Assembly (NCBI GenBank): GCA_036278735.1
Contig: DASUKM010000050.1
Location: 109,819-173,818, forward strand
Reading direction: 5' to 3'
Source: DASUKM01 sp036278735
Lineage (GTDB): Bacteria > Acidobacteriota > Vicinamibacteria > Vicinamibacterales > 2-12-FULL-66-21
DNA length: 64,000 nucleotides
The position numbers and the translations under genes were made by a program. Under the pieces are notes generated by a model. It was not told the origin of the DNA, ran no database searches, and worked only from the letters and a program-made list of their open reading frames with translations. Below, piece after piece: positions 26,301 through 34,521 of this stretch. Each line of letters begins with the position of its first letter. The stretch's first letter is position 1.

Positions 26301-26658
26301 TCAGGACGTCTATGGTGTCGACGTGATTCGACACGCGTTCAAGCGAACGGGCGTGGTCGTGTTGGCGAGCTGCGAGGCGGCGGCCGGCCGCGCCATCGAT
26401 GGCGAAGGGATCGTCAGCCTGTCCACGATGTTCCTGCGGGCGGGCGTACCGTCCGTCGTCGCCAGTCTCTGGCCCGTGAGCGATGCGGCGCACCCCTTGT
26501 TCGTCGCGTTCCACCGCGAGTTGCGTCGATCCGGCGATCCCGCGGCCGCACTGCGAACCGTGCAGCAGGCGTTCCTGAGCCAGCACGGGATGGCGGCCCC
26601 GGTACGAGAATGGGGCGGGCTCGTCGCGCTCGGCGGCATGAAACCGTCAGGCAACTGA
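23344..26658 (+). CDS. Membrane protein with anti-sigma-type zinc motif, TPR-like repeats and C-terminal CHAT protease domain
   Basis: A 1104-residue protein. Residues 12-50 hold the zinc-binding anti-sigma pattern H37-x3-C41-x2-C44 (LAHLAECADC), with FVDGRLP before it. A transmembrane helix lies at about 78-96. Residues about 150-750 are helical TPR-like repeats (for example NEAALGDAALALHDFDRAVGA). Residues about 800-1100 are a CHAT domain of the caspase/separase clan, with the catalytic His962 in VIHFAGHS and Cys1010 in VVLASCEAAAG. The gene overlaps the sigma gene by four bases. I infer that it holds the sigma factor at the membrane and may release it by proteolysis. Target and trigger are unknown. 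Confidence 0.88.
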   Translation: MTLSEIPVRRGCPDASDLAAFVDGRLPREQHPVLLAHLAECADCRQVLYGTRAFLAEPSRDSRIVPRPGRTRLRTWAWRAAIPLAAAALAVVAVRVATRSRQPRTDRAGARPELRELVAALAKEPTRLVDGRLSGGFLYAPRPVPSRGPSDREVSPDVRIAAARLEKLAGEHDTAENEAALGDAALALHDFDRAVGALARAVARRPDEAEYRSDLSAAYAARAAWRNQPGDWAKALNAAEEAIAIAPTLAPACFNRAVALEGLHLTARASEAWATCAAMDDSSGWAKEAARRAKLPEGRSRVAEPGEEFQTVREHIEDDLFLRWATAERDGRSPDARKTLDEASRLASSLAAQGGDGMAADEARLIERETADGHRAALANLAAGHVLFAQARHLFLRDRLEEAARAMSAASRHFERVGSPYGSWGRVYRAILARVNGEPDAALRLLADARADSVPPSYLDLAGRLAWTRAIALETSGRFDPSRRDLQRSIDLFHDGREIENESAVSSHLAELEWFMGNSDRAWTLEIEALTHVDALGRSTRQSIILFDASLFCDLEHLPRAAMYFENALVRLGDGAPKGPTDADVLLERARTRQTIGDVDGSRRDLQAAAAVAGALDPDLRTATMAHLHAAEAALLATAHPERAITHATEALAYLRHADVAGIAELLMVRASARRATGDLAGARQDLYAAVDAFEAERNRLDGYAERMRAFENERASYRQLVGLELSGRDTEPALTVSELGRTRGFAATGTWFTAIDPRTAYTTVPRDTAVIYMVQVSGQVHVWVLTHATLTSFSWPIAASDLAALTGRLRASIDAGATFSAIEPLAAAFTKSILEPALRLGGRPSTLVFVPDGPLANIPWAALPDDRGAPLLTAFTIVVAPSLSSFLSASARLRGFHPDDVMAIGDGHDPAASGLPWLPSADEEAADVRREYPSGVVLAGRDAQRARFFAHPYAVIHFAGHSVLDPAFPPFSRLLLAPSPGETGNQDVYGVDVIRHAFKRTGVVVLASCEAAAGRAIDGEGIVSLSTMFLRAGVPSVVASLWPVSDAAHPLFVAFHRELRRSGDPAAALRTVQQAFLSQHGMAAPVREWGGLVALGGMKPSGN

Positions 26659-26669
26659 AAGGCTGAACC

Positions 26670-27506
26670 ATGGCGACACTGCAAATCCGGCTTCTGGGAC
26701 GCTTCGTCTTCGCCGAACCACGGCAGAATGGCACACCCGTCGGCAGGATGAACATCGTGGCCGTGAATATGGGCGCCAACAAGAAGATCCGCGCCGACCC
26801 GCATCATCCGCTGCTGATCGTGCCGAGGCGCAACGTGATCCTGACACGACGAACGCTGCCGCCCACATTCGGGATCGTGCCGAAGGACTTCGATGAGTAC
26901 CACATGTGGAGCCTCGAGAAGCACTCGGTCGAACTTCCCGGAAGCAATCAGTTCCAGTGGTCCAATGCCGACCGGCCGCTCACGCTGCCGACCGACGGCG
27001 ACTGTACATTCAATCCGGCGTGTCTCCAAACACCACAACATCATCGACCCGTGGCGGCGACGATCGTCCTGCGCGCAGGTACGGCGACGGCATCGTTCTT
27101 TGACAATCGCAAGAAATGGTACGAGCTGGTCAGGCTGAAGGACCACCTGGGTTCGACCGGTGAGCCCAAGCTGCTCTACGAGGTGGTGACCGTCGATGTG
27201 CCCGTGACGTCAACCAGCGATCCGGTGAGGCTCCGGGTGCGTCGGTTCAAGAGCAAGGCGTCGAGCGACATCGTCATCGGCAACTTCGACGAGGCGCCTG
27301 TGTGTATCACGTTCAGCAACGTCTGCGTGAGCGGCGCGCGCGAGTACGACGACGAGTTCGCAGGGATGTACGAAGTGCTGAAGAATCCACCGAACGTGCC
27401 CGTCAGGCTCATTCCGAGGACGTCAGGAACCCACGGCCGGATTTCTGACTGCTACCCGGCCGCCTACGTAACCTACAACTCGGTCAGGGGCCGCCGCGAC
27501 AGCTAA
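26670..27506 (+). CDS. Unrecognised protein downstream of the CHAT gene
   Basis: A 278-residue soluble protein that I do not recognise. It begins MATLQIRLLGRFVFAEPRQNG and contains MNIVAVNMGANKKIRADPHHPLL, an acidic-aromatic stretch (FDEYHMWSLEKHSVEL), several Cys residues (CTFNPAC, CITFSNVC) and a Tyr-rich end. Base composition is less GC-rich than that of its neighbours. It lies 11 bp after the CHAT gene and is surely cotranscribed. By position it could be the substrate or effector of the CHAT protease, as often happens with proteins encoded beside caspase-like enzymes; this is inference. Confidence 0.7.
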   Translation: MATLQIRLLGRFVFAEPRQNGTPVGRMNIVAVNMGANKKIRADPHHPLLIVPRRNVILTRRTLPPTFGIVPKDFDEYHMWSLEKHSVELPGSNQFQWSNADRPLTLPTDGDCTFNPACLQTPQHHRPVAATIVLRAGTATASFFDNRKKWYELVRLKDHLGSTGEPKLLYEVVTVDVPVTSTSDPVRLRVRRFKSKASSDIVIGNFDEAPVCITFSNVCVSGAREYDDEFAGMYEVLKNPPNVPVRLIPRTSGTHGRISDCYPAAYVTYNSVRGRRDS

Positions 27507-27612
27507 TTCGCATCCGCCGCCGCAGGATCGTCTTGATTCCGCACGGCGCACGGCCGGTTGAGGGCGCCGACGCCAGTCCGCGTACTGACAAGGACGATCG
27601 CCGCCGAGTTCG

Positions 27613-27972
27613 TCAGGCGCCGGGCGCGGGAATCGCCGTCGGATGCCGCGGCTCGTACAGGCCCAGCTCAGCGCCGCCCGGCAGCTTCAGCGTCGTCACC
27701 AATCCCCACCCGCGGTCGGCGATCGGGCCCTTCGTCTGGATCCCCCTGGTTTGCAGATCAGAAACGGTGCGGGTGATGTCGTCGCACATCAGATACAGCT
27801 CGTGGTAGTCCTCGTCCGACGGGTGCACCGCCAGCTCCGTCGGGGGGGCGGCGAAAATCAGCCAGCCGCGGCCGGCATCCACGGCGTTCCATCCAAACGC
27901 GTCGCCGAACACCCGCCGCACTTCTTCGGCGGCCTTCGAGTAGATCAGGGCGTGCAGTCCGATGATTGCCAC
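27613..27972 (-). CDS. VOC (glyoxalase/bleomycin-resistance fold) protein
   Basis: A single-domain protein of about 119 residues. The VOC fold is indicated by IIGLHALIYSKAAEEVRRVFGDAFGW at the start, HELYLMCDDITRTVSDLQTRG in the middle and WGLVTTLKLPGGAELGLYEPRHP at the end. The metal-binding residues would be the early His, the mid His/Glu and the final Glu. The start is a GTG at 27972 with GGGAGG in good position; a GTG two codons upstream lies too close to that site. Substrate unknown. Confidence 0.78.
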   Translation of the reverse strand: MAIIGLHALIYSKAAEEVRRVFGDAFGWNAVDAGRGWLIFAAPPTELAVHPSDEDYHELYLMCDDITRTVSDLQTRGIQTKGPIADRGWGLVTTLKLPGGAELGLYEPRHPTAIPAPGA

Positions 27973-28000
27973 CAGCACCTCCCATGCTGACGGTACGTGC

Positions 28001-28020
28001 GGGCGGGGGAAAGACCCGCC
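28001..28020. repeat. Stem-loop element at the end of the amidase gene
   Basis: GGGCGGGG and its near-complement GACCCGCC flank a GAAA loop directly after the amidase stop codon. It belongs to the same family as the seven tandem elements at 51434-51647 and may act as a transcription terminator or mRNA stabiliser here. Confidence 0.5.
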
Positions 28021-29613
28021 CTAGGACGATGTGGGCGGCGCGGCGAATCGGCGCGAATGTCGTTCGTAGCCGTACGCCAGCGCCAGCACGCGCGCGTCCT
28101 CGCCCGGCAGGCCGACGACCGACACGTTCAGCGCCGGCATCCCGTCGGCCCCGAGGCCGGCTGGAACGGACACCTCGGGCAGCCCCAGCCAGTTGCCGTA
28201 CCCGAGCGGCGTCCGGATGTCGGGCCAGCCGTCCTCGAGCCGGAAGGCGTTGAACGGCATCGTCGGATAGATCATCGCCTCGACACGCGCGGCCCGCATG
28301 GTTCGCTCGAGCGCCGCGACGACGTCGGCGCGCGAGCGCGCGAACGACTGCCCCGCCGGATCGTGCTGCATCGGCTGGCGGAACAACGCCGTGCAGTCCT
28401 CGAATTTCTCGGGCAGGACGTCGTAGTAGGTGCGGTAGGCGTGATAGCCGCGCCGCAGCGCCTCGAGCGGACGATGCGCGCGGCCCGCAAAGTACAGGTA
28501 GAGCGCATTCGCGGTCGGGGCCGGCGAGCGGGAATCGGGCTTGACGTCTCCTCGCGCGCGGGAAGCATCGGCGAACGCATTCTGGTAGGTCTGCAGCGTG
28601 ACGGCGGGCGTAAACGGCTCGACAGCGGCCCCTGCTGCACGCAGGTCGTCGAGGGCGCGATCCCAGATCGCCAGCGCCTCGCCCGCCATCTGGGCCCTGG
28701 GCACGTGCGCCTCGACGATGCCCAGCCGGACCGACTTCAGCGCATCGTCGCGAAGCGACGCGAGCGGCGCAGGGTCCCACGTGCCGGAGCGCGCGAGCGG
28801 ATCGGAAGCGTCCGCTCCCGCGACGGCCGCGAGCAGCAGCGCGGCGTCGGCGACGGAGCGCGCGAGCGGCCCGTGCGAGTCGAGGTACGGCCACGTGGGA
28901 ATGACGCCGGTGCGCGGCACGAGCCCGAAGGTCGGCTTCATCCCCACGACGCCGCAGCAGACCGCCGGAATCCGGTTCGAGCCGCCGTCGTCGGTGCCCA
29001 GCGCCGCGAATGCGAGGCCGCACGCAACCGCCACTGCGGAACCCGCGCTCGATCCGCCAGGCGTCCGCGTACCGGTCGGATCGTACGGGTTGAGCACCTG
29101 CCCGGTATGGCTGCTGGTGCCCGTTCCGTGATACGCGAAGTCGTCCGCGGCGGTCTTGCCGAGGACGATCGCGCCAGCCGCACGGAGGCGTTTCACTTCG
29201 AGGGCATCGCGATGCAGCGTCTCCGGAAAGAGGCGCGCCCACTCCGCGTTCGACGCGGTGGTGGGCAGCCCGACCACGTCGTAGATGGCCTTGGGGAACA
29301 CGGGCACGCCGTCGAGCGGCCCGCGTACCTTCCCGCCGCGGCGCCTGGCGTCGGCGGCCCGGGCATCTTCCAGCACGGTACTGCACATCGCGTCGAGCGC
29401 CCGGAGTTTCCTACCGCGCGTCCGGCACCGCTCCACCGCGTGCGCCGCCACTTCGACGGCGCTCCATCGCCGGCGCCGTAGACCGTCGACGTAGTCGGCG
29501 ATCGTGCCGTCGAGCGGATCCGGATCCGCGAGCGCCCGAACGGACCGCGACAGCGAGATCGTCGCCGCGAGGGCGGCGAGCTGCGCCAGGGCTTCGCGCC
29601 TGGAAAAGGTCAT
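28021..29613 (-). CDS. Amidase-signature hydrolase with Tat-like leader
   Basis: A 530-residue member of the amidase signature family. The Ser-cisSer-Lys triad is K108 (VFPKAIYD), S188 in the glycine-rich TPGGSSAGSAVAVA and the nucleophile S212 in TDDGGSNRIPA. The start MTFSRREALAQLAALAAT has the twin-arginine-like SRR pattern followed by a hydrophobic stretch, so export is likely. The family hydrolyses carboxylic amides, and the substrate cannot be inferred. The upstream neighbour on the same strand is an aminopeptidase P, 22 bp away, which suggests cotranscription and a joint role in peptide or amide use. Confidence 0.88.
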   Translation of the reverse strand: MTFSRREALAQLAALAATISLSRSVRALADPDPLDGTIADYVDGLRRRRWSAVEVAAHAVERCRTRGRKLRALDAMCSTVLEDARAADARRRGGKVRGPLDGVPVFPKAIYDVVGLPTTASNAEWARLFPETLHRDALEVKRLRAAGAIVLGKTAADDFAYHGTGTSSHTGQVLNPYDPTGTRTPGGSSAGSAVAVACGLAFAALGTDDGGSNRIPAVCCGVVGMKPTFGLVPRTGVIPTWPYLDSHGPLARSVADAALLLAAVAGADASDPLARSGTWDPAPLASLRDDALKSVRLGIVEAHVPRAQMAGEALAIWDRALDDLRAAGAAVEPFTPAVTLQTYQNAFADASRARGDVKPDSRSPAPTANALYLYFAGRAHRPLEALRRGYHAYRTYYDVLPEKFEDCTALFRQPMQHDPAGQSFARSRADVVAALERTMRAARVEAMIYPTMPFNAFRLEDGWPDIRTPLGYGNWLGLPEVSVPAGLGADGMPALNVSVVGLPGEDARVLALAYGYERHSRRFAAPPTSS

Positions 29614-29635
29614 GAGGGTCGCTGCATTCGGGGAC

Positions 29636-31093
29636 TCAGCGGGACGGACCCGCCTTACCCTTCATCGCATCGCTCAGACCCTGACCGGTCATCGTCTTCT
29701 CGATGTCGCTCACCTCGATCGGCACGAACTTCGACAGGTTCTCGTAGCCGGTGTCGGTGATCAGGATCATGTCCTCGAGACGGAGGCCGAGGTGCTCTTC
29801 TTCGATGCGCATCTGCGGCTCGATCGTGAAAATGCGCCCGGGCTCGAGCGTGTCGGCCTGCAGGCCGCCCGGATCGTGCACGTCGAGCCCGACGTTGTGG
29901 CCGAGGCCGCTGGCCCGGCGCCGCGACCTGAAGCCCTCGACGAACTTCTGCGCCGCCTCTTTGACGTGATCGTCGGTAAACGGATACGACGCCATGATGG
30001 CGTCCATCTTCTTCACCGCATTCGCGATCACGTCGATGGGTCGCTCGTGCACCTCGATGGAGGTCATCAAGGCTTGATACAGGCGCAGGTAGATGCCGTA
30101 GAACTCCCGCTGGCGCGGGGTGAACTTCCCGTTCGCCGGAAACACGCGCGTGACGTCCGACTGGTAGTATTTGTAGTCCGGCGCGTAGTCGAACTGCACG
30201 AGATCCCCGTCCCGCAGGACCGCGGTGTTGCGGTTGTAGTGCGTGTAGTACGTGTTCCGTCCGGTCGCGATCAGCGCGAAGTACGACGGGCCGAGCGCGC
30301 CGAATTTCTTGAAGACGAACTCGGCATCGGCCTGCAGCTCGTATTCGTGCAGGCCAGGCCGGGCGTCGCGCATCGCTTCGATGATGCCGAGCCCCGCAAT
30401 CCGCGTCGCTTCCCTGATGACGGCAATCTCCCGCGGGCTCTTCACGGCGCGCAGCGCGTTCAGGATGGGGTCGAGATCCCTGATGTCCGACTGCGGCGCG
30501 GCCGCTTTCAACTTCGCCACGAACGCCGCTTCGCGCGAGTCGCGTCCGTCCCACGGATCTTTGGCGTTGGTCGTCCAGAACCTGGTCGGGTCTCCCTGGG
30601 ACTGGCTGCCGAGGACTTCCGCCGCGAAGCACGTATAGATCGTCCGCCGCTCAGATGCGATCGCCGAGATCGCGCCGCCGAACTCCGACGCAGGAACTGC
30701 CGCGTCGACCCCGACGAGCGCGGTCGTGTCCGGACCCGGCGCCAGCGCCGGGCCGAACATGCTGTTGTCGCGCCGGTCGTTCTTCGGCTGCAGGTAGATC
30801 GTCGTCTTCTTCGTGCGGCCGTCGACGATGAGATCGGCGCGCGGTTCGGCGACGCCGGTCAGGTAGAAGAACTGGCTGTTCTGGCGGAAGGGCATCTCGC
30901 CAGGCGGGCCCGGCGTGCCCCGCACGATCGCCACGGCGTCGCCGATGCGGTCGAGCAGCTTGGCGCGGCGCGCCGCGAACTCCTCGGGTGGGAAGATGTC
31001 GCTGCCGCGGAACACCGGTTGCGCGTGCGGAGCGGCCGCGAACAGCGCGGCGGCGAACACGAGAACGAGGAAGGATCGAGGAAGACAGCGCAT
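29636..31093 (-). CDS. Secreted Xaa-Pro aminopeptidase (aminopeptidase P, M24B)
   Basis: A 485-residue metallopeptidase that removes N-terminal residues preceding proline. A signal peptide (MRCLPRSFLVLVFAAALFAAAPHAQ) is followed by the creatinase-like N-domain and then the pita-bread catalytic domain. Its ligands are visible: Asp in VQFDYAPD and SDVTRVF, His in GLGHNVGLDVHD, Glu in FTIEPQM and in RLEDMILIT. The ATG at 31093 is chosen because it gives the signal peptide. The amidase gene follows at 22 bp. Confidence 0.9.
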   Translation of the reverse strand: MRCLPRSFLVLVFAAALFAAAPHAQPVFRGSDIFPPEEFAARRAKLLDRIGDAVAIVRGTPGPPGEMPFRQNSQFFYLTGVAEPRADLIVDGRTKKTTIYLQPKNDRRDNSMFGPALAPGPDTTALVGVDAAVPASEFGGAISAIASERRTIYTCFAAEVLGSQSQGDPTRFWTTNAKDPWDGRDSREAAFVAKLKAAAPQSDIRDLDPILNALRAVKSPREIAVIREATRIAGLGIIEAMRDARPGLHEYELQADAEFVFKKFGALGPSYFALIATGRNTYYTHYNRNTAVLRDGDLVQFDYAPDYKYYQSDVTRVFPANGKFTPRQREFYGIYLRLYQALMTSIEVHERPIDVIANAVKKMDAIMASYPFTDDHVKEAAQKFVEGFRSRRRASGLGHNVGLDVHDPGGLQADTLEPGRIFTIEPQMRIEEEHLGLRLEDMILITDTGYENLSKFVPIEVSDIEKTMTGQGLSDAMKGKAGPSR

Positions 31094-31183
31094 GGCGCCG
31101 TCAGTATAACGGGCCGGCGGACATGGCGCTCGGCGTTTCGCGCCCGACGCGGAGGTCCTGCTCCCCGGAACCTTGATAGACTC

Positions 31184-31203
31184 GGCGGGCCAGAAGACCC
31201 GCC
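31184..31203. repeat. Single stem-loop repeat element between divergent genes
   Basis: GGCGGGCC and its complement GACCCGCC flank a short AGAA loop, matching the elements at 51434-51647 and 28001-28020. It lies in the intergenic region ahead of the amidohydrolase gene. Confidence 0.5.
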
Positions 31204-31266
31204 GGCTTGGGCGGAAAGGCGAGTCTCGAGACTTGCGCGACGGGAAAGGCGTGAGGAGCAACCAAC

Positions 31267-32253
31267 ATGCCGGTGATCGACTTCCACAACCATTACTATC
31301 CGCCGCGCTATCTCGAGGCGCTCCAAGCGGGCAGGAGCCGCGTCACGGTCACCGTCGACGGCGAGGGGAACCCGTGGCTCCACTATCCGGGCGACTACAA
31401 CATCGCGGTGCGCGGCCATCGCGACCTGGCGTACCGCAACGACGTGCTCGCCGAGCAGGGCATCGACACGCAGATCATCACGTTGACGACCCCGGGGACG
31501 CACGTGGAGGAGCCGCGCGAGGCGGTTCGGCTGGCGGCGCTGGTCAACGACGAGTTCCGCGAGGGCATGGACCGGTACGGCCGGCGGTACGTCGCGCTCG
31601 CGACCTTGCCGCTCAACGATCCAGCGGCCTCCGTGAAGGAACTGCGGCGCGCCTGCGGCGAGCTCGGCATGCGCGGCGCCATGCTGTTCAGCAACGTCAA
31701 CGGCGTCCCGCTCAGCGACCAGCGCTTCTGGCCGCTCTACGAGGCGGCCAACGATCTCGACGCGGTCCTCTACATCCATCCGACCAACCCAATCAGCGTC
31801 GAGGCGATGCAGCAGTACTGGCTGATGCCGCTCGTGGGCTTCCTCTTCGATACGACGCTCGCGGCCGCCTCGCTCGTCTTCAGCGGCGTCGTCGAACGGT
31901 TCCCCAGGATTCGATGGGTCCTGACGCACATGGGCGGCGCGATCCCGTACCTGGCCGAGCGTCTCGACCGCGGGTATCGTGCCTTTGGCGAGTGCCGGGC
32001 GAACATCCAGAAACCGCCGACCGAGTACCTTCGGCAGTTCTATTACGACACCGTCAATTTCGACACGAACGCGATTGCGCTGGCGGTGGCGTTCGCGGGC
32101 GCCGGACACGTGCTCGCGGGGAGCGACTACCCGCATCAGATCGGCAGCATCCCGTTGATGCTCGAATCGATCGGTCGCCTGCCGATCGACGAAGGGGCCC
32201 GCGCCGGGATCCTGGGGGGCAACGCTGCGCGGCTGCTGACGCTCGACGCCTGA
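31267..32253 (+). CDS. Amidohydrolase 2 family protein (ACMSD-like)
   Basis: A 328-residue TIM-barrel metal hydrolase. Metal-binding residues are H7 and H9 (DFHNHYYP), H171 (LYIHPTNP), H221 (LTHMGGAIP) and D287 (GSDYPHQ). The sequence resembles aminocarboxymuconate-semialdehyde decarboxylase-type enzymes, which cleave C-C bonds of cyclic acids, but the exact reaction cannot be assigned. It is divergent from aminopeptidase P. The ATG at 31267 is the only start that retains the HxH. Confidence 0.87.
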   Translation: MPVIDFHNHYYPPRYLEALQAGRSRVTVTVDGEGNPWLHYPGDYNIAVRGHRDLAYRNDVLAEQGIDTQIITLTTPGTHVEEPREAVRLAALVNDEFREGMDRYGRRYVALATLPLNDPAASVKELRRACGELGMRGAMLFSNVNGVPLSDQRFWPLYEAANDLDAVLYIHPTNPISVEAMQQYWLMPLVGFLFDTTLAAASLVFSGVVERFPRIRWVLTHMGGAIPYLAERLDRGYRAFGECRANIQKPPTEYLRQFYYDTVNFDTNAIALAVAFAGAGHVLAGSDYPHQIGSIPLMLESIGRLPIDEGARAGILGGNAARLLTLDA

Positions 32254-32267
32254 CGCCCCGCTGAGGC

Positions 32268-33353
32268 TCAGCGTCGCGACGTACCGGCCGCAAAAATCCG
32301 TTCCAATTCGTAGGGGGGCGTGATCTCGAGCTGGTCGTACGTGCAGTCCTTCGGCTCCTTGTCGTCACGCCAGCGCTGAAAGATCGCCGCGTGGCGAAAG
32401 CGGTCCCCCTGCATGTGGTCGTACTTGACCTCGCATACCCGCTCGATCCGCACCGGCTCCCACGACAGATCCTTGCCTGCGCTCCAGCGGCTCTGGCCGC
32501 CCGGCATCCGTTGCGCGGCCGCGCCGGCCCCTGCCCAATCGCGCCAGGGATGATCCTTCATCGCGTTCTTCCGCAGCGGCTCCAGCAGTTCGGCGAGCTG
32601 GCGGCGCTGCGGCATGGTGAACGCCGACGTCACGCCGACGTGCTGCAGCGTCCCGGTCCGATCGTACAGTCCGAGCAGCAGCGACCCGACGAGCGTGCCG
32701 GGTCCGTTCTTGTGCCAGCGGAAGCCGGCGACCACGCAGTCGGCCGTGCGGGAGTGCTTGACCTTGAACATCACGCGCTTCCCCGGTTCGTACGCGCCGG
32801 CACCCGGCTTGGCCATGACACCGTCGAGACCCGCCCCCTCGAACCGCTTCAACCACTCGACGGCGACGTCCCGATCGCGAGTCATCGGCGTCAGGTGCAC
32901 GGGGGCGCGGACGTGCGCCAGCAGCTTCTCGAGCCGCACCCGGCGCTTCTCGAACGGCTGCTTGCGAAGATCGTCTCCTCCGGCGGCGAGCAGATCGAAC
33001 GCGACGAATGCCGCCGGCGTCTCTCCTGCGAGCTTCGCCACCCGGGAGGCCGCCGGATGCAGCCGGAGCTGCAGCCGATCGAAGTCGAGTCCGTGCGCCG
33101 TCGCGATCACGATCTCGCCGTCCACGACGCAGCCGTCCGGCAGAGACGGGACGAGGCCTGCATGCAGCTCTGGAAAATACCGATCGAGCGGCTTCAGATC
33201 GCGGCTCTGGATGTAGACGTCCTCGTCGGCGCGAAACACGAGCGCCCGGAAGCCGTCCCACTTGGGCTCGAAGATGAAATCGCCGGCGCGGGGAATCTCC
33301 TCGGCGACTTTCGACAGCATCGGTTCGATCGGGGGCGTGATCGCGAATGCCAT
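32268..33353 (-). CDS. ATP-dependent DNA ligase (LigC-like)
   Basis: A 361-residue ligase with adenylation domain and OB fold. The nucleotidyl lysine is K31 in FEPKWDGFRALVF. Other motifs seen are VVDGEIVI, FVAFDLLAAGG, GLDGVMAKPGAGAYEPGKR and MFKVKHSRTADCVVAGF (motifs III to V). No polymerase or nuclease domain is fused and no Ku gene is nearby, so it resembles stand-alone LigC repair ligases rather than full LigD. It is convergent with the amidohydrolase gene and lies alone on its strand. Confidence 0.9.
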   Translation of the reverse strand: MAFAITPPIEPMLSKVAEEIPRAGDFIFEPKWDGFRALVFRADEDVYIQSRDLKPLDRYFPELHAGLVPSLPDGCVVDGEIVIATAHGLDFDRLQLRLHPAASRVAKLAGETPAAFVAFDLLAAGGDDLRKQPFEKRRVRLEKLLAHVRAPVHLTPMTRDRDVAVEWLKRFEGAGLDGVMAKPGAGAYEPGKRVMFKVKHSRTADCVVAGFRWHKNGPGTLVGSLLLGLYDRTGTLQHVGVTSAFTMPQRRQLAELLEPLRKNAMKDHPWRDWAGAGAAAQRMPGGQSRWSAGKDLSWEPVRIERVCEVKYDHMQGDRFRHAAIFQRWRDDKEPKDCTYDQLEITPPYELERIFAAGTSRR

Positions 33354-33465
33354 CTGCTCATTATCCGCGGGGCTTCAGCAGCGGGCAATTCGGCAATCCG
33401 CGCGGCAGACGCAAAGCGGCGAAGTCCCCACGTCCGAGCGCGAGACTTCGCGGTATCCTGAAAGG

Positions 33466-34503
33466 ATGTCCGCTTCAGTGGAATTCGGCCTGGACACGTT
33501 CGGCGACGTCACCGTGGACGCCGCCGGCGCGCTGATCTCGGAGGCTCAGGCAATCCGGAACGTCGTCGAGCAGGCCGCGCTCGCCGATCGTCTCGGCGTG
33601 CACGTCTTCGGCGTCGGCGAACACCACCGGCCGGACTTCTCCATCTCCGCGCCCGAAGTCGTGCTGGCGGCGATCGCCGGTCAGACGACGCGGATCAGGC
33701 TCGGCTCCGCTGTGACCGTGCTGAGCACCGACGATCCGGTGCGCGTGTTCGAGCGCTTCGCGACGCTCGATGCGATTTCGAACGGACGCGCCGAGATCAT
33801 TCTCGGCCGCGGCTCGTTCACCGAGTCCTATCCGCTCTTCGGTTTCGACCTGAATCGTTATGAGGAGTGGTTCGAGGACAAGCTGTCGCTGTTCGCCGAG
33901 CTGCTGAAGAATGGTCCGGTGACATGGAAAGGAACGACGCGGACGCCGTTGACGAATCAGATGGTCCATCCGCGCGTCGAGTCGGGCCGCCTGACGACGT
34001 GGGTGGGCGTCGGCGGCAGTCCGGAATCGGTCGTCCGGGCGGCGCGCTACGGTCTGCCGCTGACGCTCGCGGTCATCGGCGGCAATCCCGTCAGATTTCG
34101 TCCGTATGTCGACCTCTACCTCGAGTCGCTCGCTCGCTTCGGGCATCCGGTGCAGCCGGTTGCGGTGCACCAGCCGGGTCATGTGGCCGAAACGGACGAG
34201 CGCGCCCGCGAGGAGCTGTGGCCGCACTACCGCGACATGTTCACGCGCATCGGCGCCGAGCGCGGTTGGCCGCCGGTCACGCGCGATCACTTCGATCACG
34301 AGACCGGCCCGGCCGGCGCGCTGTGCGTCGGCTCGCCCGAGACGGTCGCGGCCAAGATCACTCGCACGGTCGAGGTGCTGGGCCTGTCGCGATTCAGCAT
34401 GAAATACAGCAACGGCACGCTGCCGCACGCGGCGCTGATGACGAGCGTGGAGCTCTATGGCACCCAGGTCATCCCCGGAGTGCGCGATCGTCTGCGCCCC
34501 TGA
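33466..34503 (+). CDS. LLM-class flavin-dependent oxidoreductase
   Basis: A 345-residue luciferase-like TIM barrel. Typical segments are EFGLDTFGDV, QAALADRLGVHVFGVGEHHRPDFSISAPEVVLAAIAGQT, LGSAVTVLSTDDPVRVFERFATLDAISNGRAEIILGRGSFTESYPLFG and LCVGSPETVAAKI. These mark the bacterial LLM family, which uses FMN or F420. The ATG at 33466 has AAAGG just upstream. The substrate cannot be assigned. Confidence 0.88.
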   Translation: MSASVEFGLDTFGDVTVDAAGALISEAQAIRNVVEQAALADRLGVHVFGVGEHHRPDFSISAPEVVLAAIAGQTTRIRLGSAVTVLSTDDPVRVFERFATLDAISNGRAEIILGRGSFTESYPLFGFDLNRYEEWFEDKLSLFAELLKNGPVTWKGTTRTPLTNQMVHPRVESGRLTTWVGVGGSPESVVRAARYGLPLTLAVIGGNPVRFRPYVDLYLESLARFGHPVQPVAVHQPGHVAETDERAREELWPHYRDMFTRIGAERGWPPVTRDHFDHETGPAGALCVGSPETVAAKITRTVEVLGLSRFSMKYSNGTLPHAALMTSVELYGTQVIPGVRDRLRP

Positions 34504-34521
34504 GGCGCGTTCGCGGCCCGT

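Noticed and set aside
23344..26658. A type III-E CRISPR (Craspase) locus because of TPR-CHAT plus a sigma factor
   Set aside because: No gRAMP/Cas7-11, Cas1 or CRISPR array is present; the anti-sigma motif and membrane helix are on the CHAT protein itself.
32268..33353. A non-homologous end-joining locus (LigD/Ku)
   Set aside because: Only a stand-alone ligase is seen, with no Ku, polymerase or phosphoesterase domain in the neighbourhood.
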